From assembly GCF_041916735.1 (NCBI RefSeq), contig NZ_JAYRYY010000012.1: a stretch of 64,000 bases of DNA. The stretch is one strand, 5' to 3'. Position 1 is the stretch's first letter. Each line of letters begins with the position of its first letter. Under the pieces are notes generated by a model. It was not told the DNA's origin. It saw only the letters and a program-made list of their open reading frames with translations, and ran no database searches. Below, piece by piece: positions 7,774 through 18,942 of this stretch. The translations under genes were made by a program, and so were the position numbers. This stretch comes from Zoogloea sp016790385 (GTDB lineage Bacteria; Pseudomonadota; Gammaproteobacteria; Burkholderiales; Rhodocyclaceae).

Positions 7774-8982
7774 TCAGAAGACGAAGTCGGCCGAAATGCT
7801 GAGCACGTGAACCGGCCCGCCAGGGTTGAGGTCGTCAAGGACATTGTCGCTCAGGAAAATCCCCAGTCCTCCTGGGCCGGGTTGAATCCGTTCAAGCTGC
7901 GTCTTGACGGCGATGTTGCGGGCGGCATCCCAGCGCAGGCCGATGGCCGTGCTGCGTTGAGGCTTGTTGCGTGTCGCGTTGAATAGATCGATGAGCCCGT
8001 CTACGGGGGCGATGCCACTGTGCGCCGTTGTGACCGGGGCGGTTTGCGATTGACGGGCTACCGTCATGTAGGGGGTCAAGGGGCCGAAGCGGTAGCCCGC
8101 GGTAAGGTACCACCCCGCCGAGCTGACAGTGTATCGGTCGACAGAGCGCCGGGCGTATTCGCCGATCAGCAGAACCCTGTCGCTGTCGTACTGGAAGCCT
8201 GCGGACAGGAAGGACGCCTTGCTGTCGTTGCCGGACAGGTCCTGCGCAATATGTTCATTGCCCGTCGCCAGAAGCTGTGTATTGAGCGCCGAGAACAGCG
8301 GATCGCCCCAGTGGACGGAAAGATTGGAGCGGGCGTAGCCTGCCTGGAGGGTGAGGCCGGATACGCTGAGCGCCGCCTTCAAGCCGCGGATGGCATGGAG
8401 TTTGGCGGAGCCGTGACGGACGTCGAGTGTGCTTTTCCCGCCAAAGAGGTGCAGTTCGAGATCGGTGGCGCCAATCGGCGTGCGGTATAGGGCATCGACC
8501 CCGTTGAGATCAGCAAAAGGGTTGAGGCTATAGACTTCGACCGGTGGGCGCACCCACGGGTTGGCGTAGTTCAGATTCAGGGAGTCGGAGTACATGAAGA
8601 AAGGGGTACGCATTCGCCCGGCCCGGATGATCACTTCGGGTGTGGCCTGAAAACGAAGGAAGCCCCAGGTGAGCTGCGGCGAATAGCTGTCTTCGACACC
8701 CTTGCGAACAACCGATTGGACGGTCAGGTCAATGGCGCTGCTCAGGGCCATTGAGGCCTGAAGGCCCAGGACGGAATCCACTGACAGATCGAAGTTGGTG
8801 CGTGCTCCGCTTTCCTGTTCCGTACTGCTCCGGAAGATCCGGGCATCCTTGTCCGTGCGGGCTGCGCCGATGGTGCCGAAACCGGACAGGCTGAAGGGCG
8901 ATGGCGCGTCCGAAGCATGGGCGTTGCTCAGCATGCATACGGCCACGGCAAGTTGGATGAGGTGCGCGGCGACTGATCTCAT
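7774..8982 (-). CDS. Outer-membrane beta-barrel protein, porin-like
   Basis: The 402-residue product starts with a signal peptide (to about residue 24, ...CMLSNAHASDA), followed by FSLSGFGTIGAA, a first-strand motif like that of porins. It continues with alternating hydrophobic residues, aromatic girdle residues and a terminal Phe (SISADFVF), which suggests assembly by BAM. It is unlike the porin at 687 in sequence. Its ATG overlaps the stop codon of the GGDEF-EAL gene (ATGA), and the PBP-like gene follows at once, so the three are surely one operon. The cargo is unknown. A role as outer-membrane partner in the signalling module is inferred only from this layout. Confidence 0.8.
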   Translation of the reverse strand: MRSVAAHLIQLAVAVCMLSNAHASDAPSPFSLSGFGTIGAARTDKDARIFRSSTEQESGARTNFDLSVDSVLGLQASMALSSAIDLTVQSVVRKGVEDSYSPQLTWGFLRFQATPEVIIRAGRMRTPFFMYSDSLNLNYANPWVRPPVEVYSLNPFADLNGVDALYRTPIGATDLELHLFGGKSTLDVRHGSAKLHAIRGLKAALSVSGLTLQAGYARSNLSVHWGDPLFSALNTQLLATGNEHIAQDLSGNDSKASFLSAGFQYDSDRVLLIGEYARRSVDRYTVSSAGWYLTAGYRFGPLTPYMTVARQSQTAPVTTAHSGIAPVDGLIDLFNATRNKPQRSTAIGLRWDAARNIAVKTQLERIQPGPGGLGIFLSDNVLDDLNPGGPVHVLSISADFVF

Positions 8983-11429
8983 GCATGACTCCGTTGAGCC
9001 GTAATGGAGCGGGTGGTGAGCCACGCTTCCACCTTGTCTGCAGAAATGGCGGGAGAAAACAGGTAGCCCTGCCCGAAATCGCAATTGAGCTCCCTCAGCA
9101 GATCCGCTTGAGCTCCTGTTTCAATACATTCCGCAACGACGCTCATGCCCAGCTCATGGGCAAGGTGGATGCTGGCGCCCACGATGGCGCGCAGGCGCGT
9201 GTCACGCACGATCTCGCGAATGAACGATCCATCGAGCTTGATGGTGTCGCAGGGGATGGAGTGCAAGTAGCTCAGGGAGGAATAGCCCGTGCCGAAGTCA
9301 TCGATGAGGATTTTGAGGCCCTTGGCGCGGAGCTTTCCAAGCTGGCTGGTTGCCAGTTCCTTGCGCGTGACCAGCGTGCCTTCAGTGATCTCCAGCTTGA
9401 GGGCGCTTGGCGGCAGACCGTGCTTCTCGATGCAGGCAACGATCTGGTCGGCGAGGTCGAGCTGGGTCAGTTGCCGTGCCGAAAGATTCACGCTGATGCT
9501 GATCTCGTCGTCGGCAAGACCGCGATCACGCCACGCTTTGAGGCATCGGCAGCTCTGGTCGAGCATTTGCATGCCAAGGTCGTGAACCAGACCGAGGGAT
9601 TCCGCAAGGGGAACGAAAACGTCCGGGCCGATCTGGCGGGTGTTGACCTGGGGCCAGCGGACCAGGGCTTCGAAGCCGGTGGTCAGGCTGGATCTCAAAT
9701 CGACGATGGGCTGAAAATGCGCCACCAGTAGCTGTTCGCGTAGCGCCGCCCGAAGCAGGGATTCGAGTTGCAGGTCGCGCATCACCTGCTGGTGCATGGC
9801 GGACTGGAATACGGTGATAGTGCTTTCGGCGCTGCTGCGGGAGCGATGCATGGCGTTGTCGGCGTCGCGCATCAGGTCTTCGGCATTGTGGAAGCCGCCG
9901 CTGCCAAGGGCCACACCGATGCGTGTCTTCGGATAGAGGGCATGACCGTTGAGTTCAGCGTTCTCCGCCAGGTGTGTCTGTAGCCTTTCGGAGAACCGGA
10001 TGGCTTCGCCTGCTTCCGCGATGTCGTTGAGAAGCACGGCAAACTGATCGCCGCCAATGCGTCCGACGACATCGCCGGGGCGCGCCAGGGTGCGGATCCG
10101 CGAGGCGACCAGGCGCAGCAGATCGTCGCCGGCCGAGTACCCAAGGCTGTCGTTGACCACATGGAAGCGTTCGATATTGACGTGAAGGACGGCGAACAGA
10201 CTGCCTTCAACCCGGTCGGCATGGCGTAAGGTGTTTTGCAGGTGCTCGACAAACAGCGCCCGGTTGGCGAGGCCGGTTAGGCCGTCATGAAGTGCGTCGT
10301 GAATGAGTTGGTCTTCGGCGCGTTTGCGAAGGTGAATGTCACTGATGGAGCCCGCCATGCGAATTGCGCGGCCGGTGCTCGGATCGAATACAGCAATACC
10401 GCAAGCGAGGATCCAGCGATAGGTGCCGTCGGAGTGACGAATGCGCAGTTCGACCATCAATTGGGCCGATTCGCGCTTCAGATGGGCGATCAGTCGTAGG
10501 CGGAAGGCTTCCCTGTCCTCCGGGTGGAGATGGTCGAGGAGCGTTTCCTTGCGAATCAGGGATGAGTCGGCGGGAAGGCCGAGGATTTCCATGAAGCGAG
10601 GTGCGAAGTAGATCTTGTCGCTGAGGATGTCCCAGTCCCAGAGGCCGTCGTTGGCTGCGCGGGTGGCGAGGGCGTAACGTTCTTCGCTGGTGGTCAGCTG
10701 GCGGGCGGTGGTCTCGAGTTCATGGATTCGGGATTGGAGCGCCTCGGCCATTCGGTTGAAATGCTGGCACAGCTGGGCCAGTTCATCCCGCCCCTGCTCG
10801 GGCAGCCGGTGTGACAACTGACCGGCCGCAATGGCCTGACTGCCCCGCAGCAGGCGGCCCAGGTTGCGAGTCATCAGATAGCCGACGGCACCCAGAAGCA
10901 GCAGCGTGAGGAGCACTTCGGCACTGGCGATGGCTATGCCCTGGTTGAGGATGCGCTGCTTGGCCAGACTGAGGGCGGATACCGAGACCCCAAATTGCAC
11001 GTAGCCGACTTGGTTGCGTTCGAGCAGGACGGGGCGTCGGATGTGAATCAGATTGTGCTGGGTGCCAGCGCCCAGGTTCAGCGCTGCGGCGTCGTCAGGC
11101 TGGGGCAGGGTGAGCATCTCCGGCAGCCCGGCGCGTACCCGGGTCTGGCCGGTGCTGTCCACGATGCGAACGTAGATGAGCCCTTCGTTGGTTTCGTTGA
11201 GAAGCTCGCCCAAGGCGTCCTGGAGTTCGGTGTAGCGCCCATGGGGAACGAAGGTGGCGGTCACCACATTCAGAATGCCGGCGTTCTGTGCGATCAGCGT
11301 ATTCAGGCTGGCGGTGGTGGCCTCGTTCATGAGCCGGCCACTGTTCGTCAGCAGGAGCGTCAACATCACCACCTGGACCACTGTACTGGCCAGCAGGAGA
11401 CGAACGCGGATCGAGAGGTTGCTCAACAT
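8979..11429 (-). CDS. Membrane HAMP-PAS-GGDEF-EAL c-di-GMP enzyme
   Basis: This 816-residue protein has an N-terminal membrane helix (about 9-28), a periplasmic sensor segment of about 130 residues, a second helix (about 160-185), HAMP, PAS (about 255-370, NDGLWDWDILSDKIYFAP), GGDEF and EAL domains. The GGDEF site reads GGDQF, so the fourth motif residue is changed and cyclase activity is uncertain. The EAL domain looks intact: EALVRW, VNLSARQL, LEITEG, DDFGTGYSS, VAECIET, GYLFSP. It should degrade c-di-GMP, and may also make it or be tuned by GTP. It is the first gene of an operon with a beta-barrel and a PBP-like protein. The start at 11429 fits a signal-anchor; no strong ribosome site is seen, and the frame is open 37 codons upstream. 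Confidence 0.87.
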   Translation of the reverse strand: MLSNLSIRVRLLLASTVVQVVMLTLLLTNSGRLMNEATTASLNTLIAQNAGILNVVTATFVPHGRYTELQDALGELLNETNEGLIYVRIVDSTGQTRVRAGLPEMLTLPQPDDAAALNLGAGTQHNLIHIRRPVLLERNQVGYVQFGVSVSALSLAKQRILNQGIAIASAEVLLTLLLLGAVGYLMTRNLGRLLRGSQAIAAGQLSHRLPEQGRDELAQLCQHFNRMAEALQSRIHELETTARQLTTSEERYALATRAANDGLWDWDILSDKIYFAPRFMEILGLPADSSLIRKETLLDHLHPEDREAFRLRLIAHLKRESAQLMVELRIRHSDGTYRWILACGIAVFDPSTGRAIRMAGSISDIHLRKRAEDQLIHDALHDGLTGLANRALFVEHLQNTLRHADRVEGSLFAVLHVNIERFHVVNDSLGYSAGDDLLRLVASRIRTLARPGDVVGRIGGDQFAVLLNDIAEAGEAIRFSERLQTHLAENAELNGHALYPKTRIGVALGSGGFHNAEDLMRDADNAMHRSRSSAESTITVFQSAMHQQVMRDLQLESLLRAALREQLLVAHFQPIVDLRSSLTTGFEALVRWPQVNTRQIGPDVFVPLAESLGLVHDLGMQMLDQSCRCLKAWRDRGLADDEISISVNLSARQLTQLDLADQIVACIEKHGLPPSALKLEITEGTLVTRKELATSQLGKLRAKGLKILIDDFGTGYSSLSYLHSIPCDTIKLDGSFIREIVRDTRLRAIVGASIHLAHELGMSVVAECIETGAQADLLRELNCDFGQGYLFSPAISADKVEAWLTTRSITAQRSHA

Positions 11430-11571
11430 GCAATACGATGGCCTGGATATGTGGTCGGGTTGGGGCCGCGTTCGTCCTGATGTCCAGGCGGAGAAGGGCT
11501 TTAGGCTGCCAACTCTTTGTAATCGGCACAAAGGAGGCAAGCTTAAGTCCGACGCGACCCGGCCCCAACGG

Positions 11572-13293
11572 CTACTTCTTCCAGGTGTCGCGCAGGGTTA
11601 CCGTCCGATTGAACACCGGCGCGCCATCCCGGGAGTCCATCCGGTCGGCAACGAAGTAGCCGTGACGCTCGAACTGGAAGCGGGCCTCGGGCCGCGCGGC
11701 CCTCAGCGCGGGCTCGAGCTGGGCGGTGATGACCTTTAGACTGTCAGGATTGATATCCTCCAGGAAGTCCCGCTCCATGCCTTCCGCATCGCCTTCGCGG
11801 CGGCTGCCCGGGTAGGCGTGAGCGAAGAGTCGGTCGTACAAGCGGACTTCTGCTGTATAGGCGTGAGCCACTGCAACCCAGTGCAAATTTCCTTTGACCT
11901 TGTAGTTGTCCGCCCCCGGGGTGCCGGATTTTGAGTCGGGCAAGTACTCGCAGAATACCGCGGTTATGTTGCCGTTGGCATCTTTTTCGCAGCCGGTGCA
12001 CCGGACCACGTAGCCATAGCGCAGACGGGCCATGTTGCCAGGGTAGAGCCGGTGGTAGCCCTTGACGGGCGTTTCCATGAAGTCTTCGCGTTCGATCCAC
12101 AGTTCCCGCCCGAAGGGCATTTCGCGCTTGCCCAGCTCGGGGTGCAGCGGGTGGTTCGGGGCGTGGCAGCGTTCGGTGTGGCCTTCCGCGTAGTTGGTGA
12201 TGATCAGTTTGAGCGGATCAAGCACCGCGACGCGGCGTTCGGCGGCTTCGTTGAGATGCTCGCGCATGCAGTCTTCGAGCACGCTCATGTCGATCCACGA
12301 GTCACCCTTCGAGACGCCGATGCGATCGGCGAAAAGGCGAAAGCCCTCGGGCGTGAAGCCGCGGCGGCGGGCGCCGACGAGGGTGGGCAGGCGGGGATCG
12401 TCCCAGCCGGCCACATGTCCGTCGTCCACCAGCTGGATCAACTTGCGCTTGGACAGCACCACGTAGGTCAGGTTGAGGCGCGCGAACTCGATCTGGCGGG
12501 GCACCGGCCGGGGAAAGAAGCCACCGTCGGCCAGGCTGTCCAGCAGCCAGTCATAGAAGGGGCGCTGATCTTCGAACTCCAGGGTGCAGATCGAGTGGGT
12601 AACATCCTCCAGCGCGTCCTCGATGGGGTGCGCAAAGGTATACATCGGATAAACGCACCAGCGGTCGCCGGTACGGTGGTGGGTGGCGTGGCGGATGCGG
12701 TAAATGGCTGGGTCGCGCAGGTTGATGTTGGGCGAGGCCATGTCGATCTTCGCACGCAGGATGTGGGTGCCGTCGGGGAACTCACCGGCCTTCATGCGCT
12801 GGAAGAGTTCGAGGTTCTCGGTCACGCTGCGGTTGCGGTAGGGGCTGTCGGTGCCAGGTGCCGACAGGGTGCCGCGGTAGGCGCGCATTTCCTCGGCACT
12901 CAGCGAGTCCACGTAGGCCTTGCCGACGGTGATCAGATGTTCGGCCATGGCGTACATCTTGTCGAAGTAGTCCGAAGCGAAGTAAAGGTGCTCTCCCCAG
13001 TCGAACCCCAGCCACTGTACGGCCTCGATGATGGCGTCGACGTATTCCTGCTCTTCCTTTGTCGGATTGGTGTCGTCGAAGCGCATATGGCAGGCCCCAC
13101 CATATGCCTCGGCGAGGCCGAAATTCAGGCAGATGCTCTTGGCGTGGCCGTAGTGCAGATAGCCGTTGGGCTCCGGCGGGAAGCGGGTTTCGACGCGGCC
13201 ACCCCATTTGCCGAGGCGGCGGTCTTCGTCAATGATGTTGCGGATGAAGTTGCTGGGGGTGGCATCGGAGGCCGGGGAGGTGGGTGCGGTCAT
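11572..13293 (-). CDS. glnS: Glutaminyl-tRNA synthetase
   Basis: GlnS charges tRNA-Gln directly. The 573-residue sequence shows the class I features: the HIGH-type motif in PEPNGYLHYGHAKS near the N terminus, the CHMRFDDTNPTKE segment that distinguishes Gln/Glu enzymes, the KMSKS-type VLSKRKL, and the two C-terminal anticodon-binding beta-barrels (ELWIEREDF, then RLYPGNMARLRYGYVV). The length is close to the E. coli enzyme. The start at 13293 gives MTAPTSPASDATPSNFIRNIIDEDR, in keeping with the family; the frame is open 45 codons further but that part is unlike GlnS. A ribosome site AAGGTAAG precedes it. It stands alone, divergent from the TonB-receptor operon. Confidence 0.97.
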   Translation of the reverse strand: MTAPTSPASDATPSNFIRNIIDEDRRLGKWGGRVETRFPPEPNGYLHYGHAKSICLNFGLAEAYGGACHMRFDDTNPTKEEQEYVDAIIEAVQWLGFDWGEHLYFASDYFDKMYAMAEHLITVGKAYVDSLSAEEMRAYRGTLSAPGTDSPYRNRSVTENLELFQRMKAGEFPDGTHILRAKIDMASPNINLRDPAIYRIRHATHHRTGDRWCVYPMYTFAHPIEDALEDVTHSICTLEFEDQRPFYDWLLDSLADGGFFPRPVPRQIEFARLNLTYVVLSKRKLIQLVDDGHVAGWDDPRLPTLVGARRRGFTPEGFRLFADRIGVSKGDSWIDMSVLEDCMREHLNEAAERRVAVLDPLKLIITNYAEGHTERCHAPNHPLHPELGKREMPFGRELWIEREDFMETPVKGYHRLYPGNMARLRYGYVVRCTGCEKDANGNITAVFCEYLPDSKSGTPGADNYKVKGNLHWVAVAHAYTAEVRLYDRLFAHAYPGSRREGDAEGMERDFLEDINPDSLKVITAQLEPALRAARPEARFQFERHGYFVADRMDSRDGAPVFNRTVTLRDTWKK

Positions 13294-13584
13294 CGGGTGC
13301 TTACCTTGACGGGCGCTGGCGGACAGCCGCCGGGTTCGAAAAATCCTGTGATTGTAGCCGATGGCAGCGATATCGAAGGGCGCCTGGGCGGGCGCAATCC
13401 ATCGGGGGTAGCGTGATGGATATCGCAATTATCTTTGCTCAAACAGCTTTTTTCCTGCGGCTGCGTATTGTTTGTCATTGTGCGCCAAGCACCTGGGGTA
13501 AAAGGCTGGCTGTCCGTGTAAAAATTTAACAATGCGGCGCGGTAGCTGCACCGATCCCGCCACTCATTTACTCCGAGAGTCCTC
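13294..13584. other. Divergent intergenic region, glnS / TonB receptor
   Basis: This 291-base region separates two genes that point away from each other. The part nearest the receptor is AT-richer (for example GTAAAAATTTAAC near 13519-13531) than its surroundings and probably holds promoters for one or both genes, but no clean -35/-10 pair with proper spacing is seen. No small gene is supported. Confidence 0.4.
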
Positions 13585-15615
13585 ATGACGAGCCGATTTG
13601 CCCTTCTCCTGGTCGCTCCCGCCCTGTGTTGGGGGACCGCAGCCCATGCCGATGACCCTTCGTTGGCAGACCTGAGCCTGGAAGAGCTGGTCAGACTTGA
13701 CGTGTCCGCGGTCTCGCGCAAGGCGCAGAAGCTTTCGGACACGCCGGCGGCGGTCACCGTACTGTCGGCGGCGGACATCCGGCGAAGCGGTGCCCGGAGC
13801 GTGCCAGAAGCGCTTCGCGAAGTGCCCGGCGTGATCGTGTCGCAGATCGGGTCCGGCCGTTGGTCGGTAGGGGTCCGCGGTTGGGGCGGGCGGTTCTCCA
13901 ACAAACTCCTGGTTCAGATTGATGGGCGCAGTGTGTATAGCCCGCTTTTCTCCGGTGTCTTCTGGGAGGCACTTGATGTCGTCCTGGCCGATGTTGAGCG
14001 TATTGAGGTGATTCGTGGCCCCGGTGCATCCCTGTGGGGTGCCAATGCCGTGAACGGCGTGATCAATATCGTCACCCGCAAGGCGACTGCGACGGTCGGC
14101 ACCCTGGTGTCGGCCGACGTGGATAATGGTGGGCACGCATCCCTCGCGGTGCGTCAGGGCGTCGACCTTGGCAATGCCGGTGCCCTGCGCGTCTTTGCCA
14201 AGGGCGGCGAGCTGGGCGGGTCGCGGACCCGTGAAGGGGGAGGTGAGCCCGACTACAATCGGGGCTGGGTTGCGGGGTTCCGCATGGATGGGGCCGGTTC
14301 GGGCGTGGACGCATGGACGCTCCAAGGGAGCAGCAACCGCCGGACAAGTGGAGAAAACATCACAACCAACTCGCTCACGGGCGAACAGGCAGCACTGCCC
14401 CTCGACTTCGTGTTTGAAAGCACCAACCTGCTCGGGCGCTACAACTGGGGTCTGGCCGGGGGGGAGGCATCCGTCCAGGCTTATGTCGATCAGCAGCTCG
14501 CCAACGTTGGCACCTACGGCAAGGGTACGGTCAACACCGCCGACCTGGATTTCCAGCATCGACTGGTGCCGTATGGCGTCCACGAAATCATGTGGGGCTT
14601 GGGCGGACGGCTGGTACAGACCGAGATCGTCGCCGCGTCCCCGGTGTTGAGCATCTCTCCGCCCAGGCGCAACTCCCGGGTCTTCAGTGCGTTCGTACAG
14701 GATGAGATCACCCTGGTTCCGCAAACCTGGAAGTTGACCCTTGGCGGGCGCTTCGAATATTCCAGCCTGTCGCGTTTCGAGCCCCAGCCAACCGCAAGGC
14801 TGATGTGGACGCCGAATATGGAGGACAGCCTGTGGGCCAGCTGGTCGCGGGCGGCACGCACGCCATCGATAGGCGAAAGCGATGCGACCATACTTTTTGG
14901 TTCTCAGCCGCTCCCGCCGGGCTCTCCGATACCCATGGTGGCGCTGGCTTCCCGGCCCGGTGCCAGCTGGAGCCGGCGTGCCGAGCGGGTGGATACGGTG
15001 GAGCTGGGTTACCGCCGCAACCTGGGTAACGGCAGCCTTGAGGCCGTATTGTTCCACAGCGACTACCACCGCCTGATTTCCGAGCAGACCGACCCCAACG
15101 GATTGGTTTTTCCGACTTCGCCGCTCCCGGTGGAGCCTTTCACCGTGCCGATCCAGTACCTGCAACGGGGCAACCAGTCGGCCGCCCGCAGCTATGGCGT
15201 CGAGCTTGGGGTGGATCTGCCCGTCACCTCCGCACTGCGCTTGCAGGCCAGCTATACCCTCATGGACACGCGTGTGAGGCGAAGTGCCGATGCGGTTGCC
15301 AACGCCACCGCACGAGAGCGGGAGGAGTCGGCGCCGCAGCATTGGGGGAGTTTGCGTATGGCCATGAACCTGGGGAGAGGGCAGGAGATTGATGTGGCCG
15401 CCCGACGGGTTGGCACCATCGGCACGGGCGACGTACCGGCCTATACCGCGGTGGACTTTCGCTACGCCTGGCGCGTGAGCCGCTACTTCGATCTGTATTT
15501 CGTCGCGCTGAATCTCTTCGATCCGCTCCACCTGGAATACGTGTCCAACTTCTTCCCCGGGCAGCCGGTGTATCAGCCCCGGACGGCCTTTCTCCAGGGC
15601 GTGTGGCGTTTCTGA
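13585..15615 (+). CDS. TonB-dependent outer-membrane receptor
   Basis: The 676-residue protein has a signal peptide (to about residue 22, ...AAHADD), a segment LADLSLEELVRLDVSAVSRKAQK with TonB-box-like character, a plug domain (about 45-160: TVLSAADIRRSGARSVPEALR, VPGV, VGVRGWGGRFSNKLLVQIDGR, IEVIRGPGASLWGANAVNGV), and a long barrel ending in Phe (GVWRF). Such receptors bind a ligand and take energy from TonB. This subgroup, with SLEEL and VSRKAQK near the N terminus, is often found beside YfiR-family genes; that is recalled knowledge. Here it is the first of four tightly packed genes (10 bases to the YfiR gene), so it may sense rather than only import. The ligand is unknown. Confidence 0.92.
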   Translation: MTSRFALLLVAPALCWGTAAHADDPSLADLSLEELVRLDVSAVSRKAQKLSDTPAAVTVLSAADIRRSGARSVPEALREVPGVIVSQIGSGRWSVGVRGWGGRFSNKLLVQIDGRSVYSPLFSGVFWEALDVVLADVERIEVIRGPGASLWGANAVNGVINIVTRKATATVGTLVSADVDNGGHASLAVRQGVDLGNAGALRVFAKGGELGGSRTREGGGEPDYNRGWVAGFRMDGAGSGVDAWTLQGSSNRRTSGENITTNSLTGEQAALPLDFVFESTNLLGRYNWGLAGGEASVQAYVDQQLANVGTYGKGTVNTADLDFQHRLVPYGVHEIMWGLGGRLVQTEIVAASPVLSISPPRRNSRVFSAFVQDEITLVPQTWKLTLGGRFEYSSLSRFEPQPTARLMWTPNMEDSLWASWSRAARTPSIGESDATILFGSQPLPPGSPIPMVALASRPGASWSRRAERVDTVELGYRRNLGNGSLEAVLFHSDYHRLISEQTDPNGLVFPTSPLPVEPFTVPIQYLQRGNQSAARSYGVELGVDLPVTSALRLQASYTLMDTRVRRSADAVANATAREREESAPQHWGSLRMAMNLGRGQEIDVAARRVGTIGTGDVPAYTAVDFRYAWRVSRYFDLYFVALNLFDPLHLEYVSNFFPGQPVYQPRTAFLQGVWRF

Positions 15616-15625
15616 GGACTCGCAG

Positions 15626-16173
15626 GTGATTCGCCACCTTTGTCGCCATGTGCTGGCGCTGATCATCGGGTTGGCGGGGTCGTCACTGATGGCGGCTCCG
15701 CAGCCGGGTGAGTACCAGATCAAGGCGGCCTACCTGATCAACTTTGCCCGCTACATGGAGTGGCCGGCGGGCCGTCTGCCTGCGGGAGCGGTCTTGCGCC
15801 TGTGCCTGCTCGGCCGTGACCCCTTCGGTGGTTCGCTGCTTGCTCTGGAGGGGCGGCCGGTGCAGGGGCGCGAAGTACGTTTCAGGCAGGCGGACAGCCT
15901 CGATCAGGCACTGGAATGCCATATCGTATTTGTCTCCGGTTCGGAAGAGCGCCGCCTGGGGCTGATCCTTCGTGGTCTGTCAGGGAGGGGCGTGCTGTCG
16001 GTCAGCGACATCGAAGGCTTTGCCGAAGCGGGCGGGGGGATTGGCATGGTCACCGAGGATGATCGGGTCCGCTTCGACATCAACCAGGCTGCCCTCACCC
16101 GGGACGGTCTGCGCGCAAGCTCCCAGCTGCTGCGCCTCGGGCGCCAGGTGTTCGGCACCGAAAGGGGCCCGCG

Positions 16174-16177
<4 letters not shown>
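15626..16177 (+). CDS. YfiR/HmsC-family (DUF4154) periplasmic protein
   Basis: The 183-residue product starts at a GTG and has a signal peptide (to about residue 24, ...SSLMAAPQ). The mature part follows the YfiR pattern: EYQIKAAYLINFARYMEWP, LRLCLLGRDPFGG, LEGRPVQGREV, LECHIVFVSGSE, a Gly-rich turn before VSDIEGFAEAGGGIGMV, and a DDRVRFDINQAAL end. In Pseudomonas, YfiR is a periplasmic repressor that acts on the membrane diguanylate cyclase YfiN. Here the next gene is a histidine kinase with a YfiN-like periplasmic domain, overlapping by 4 bases, so the target is probably that kinase. The family is clear; the partner is an inference from gene order. Confidence 0.9.

Positions 16178-18938
<2,761 letters not shown>

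Positions 18939-18942
<4 letters not shown>

Noticed and set aside
13564..15723. 719-codon minus-strand frame opposite the TonB receptor
   Set aside because: No recognisable domains; the receptor frame on the plus strand is clear.
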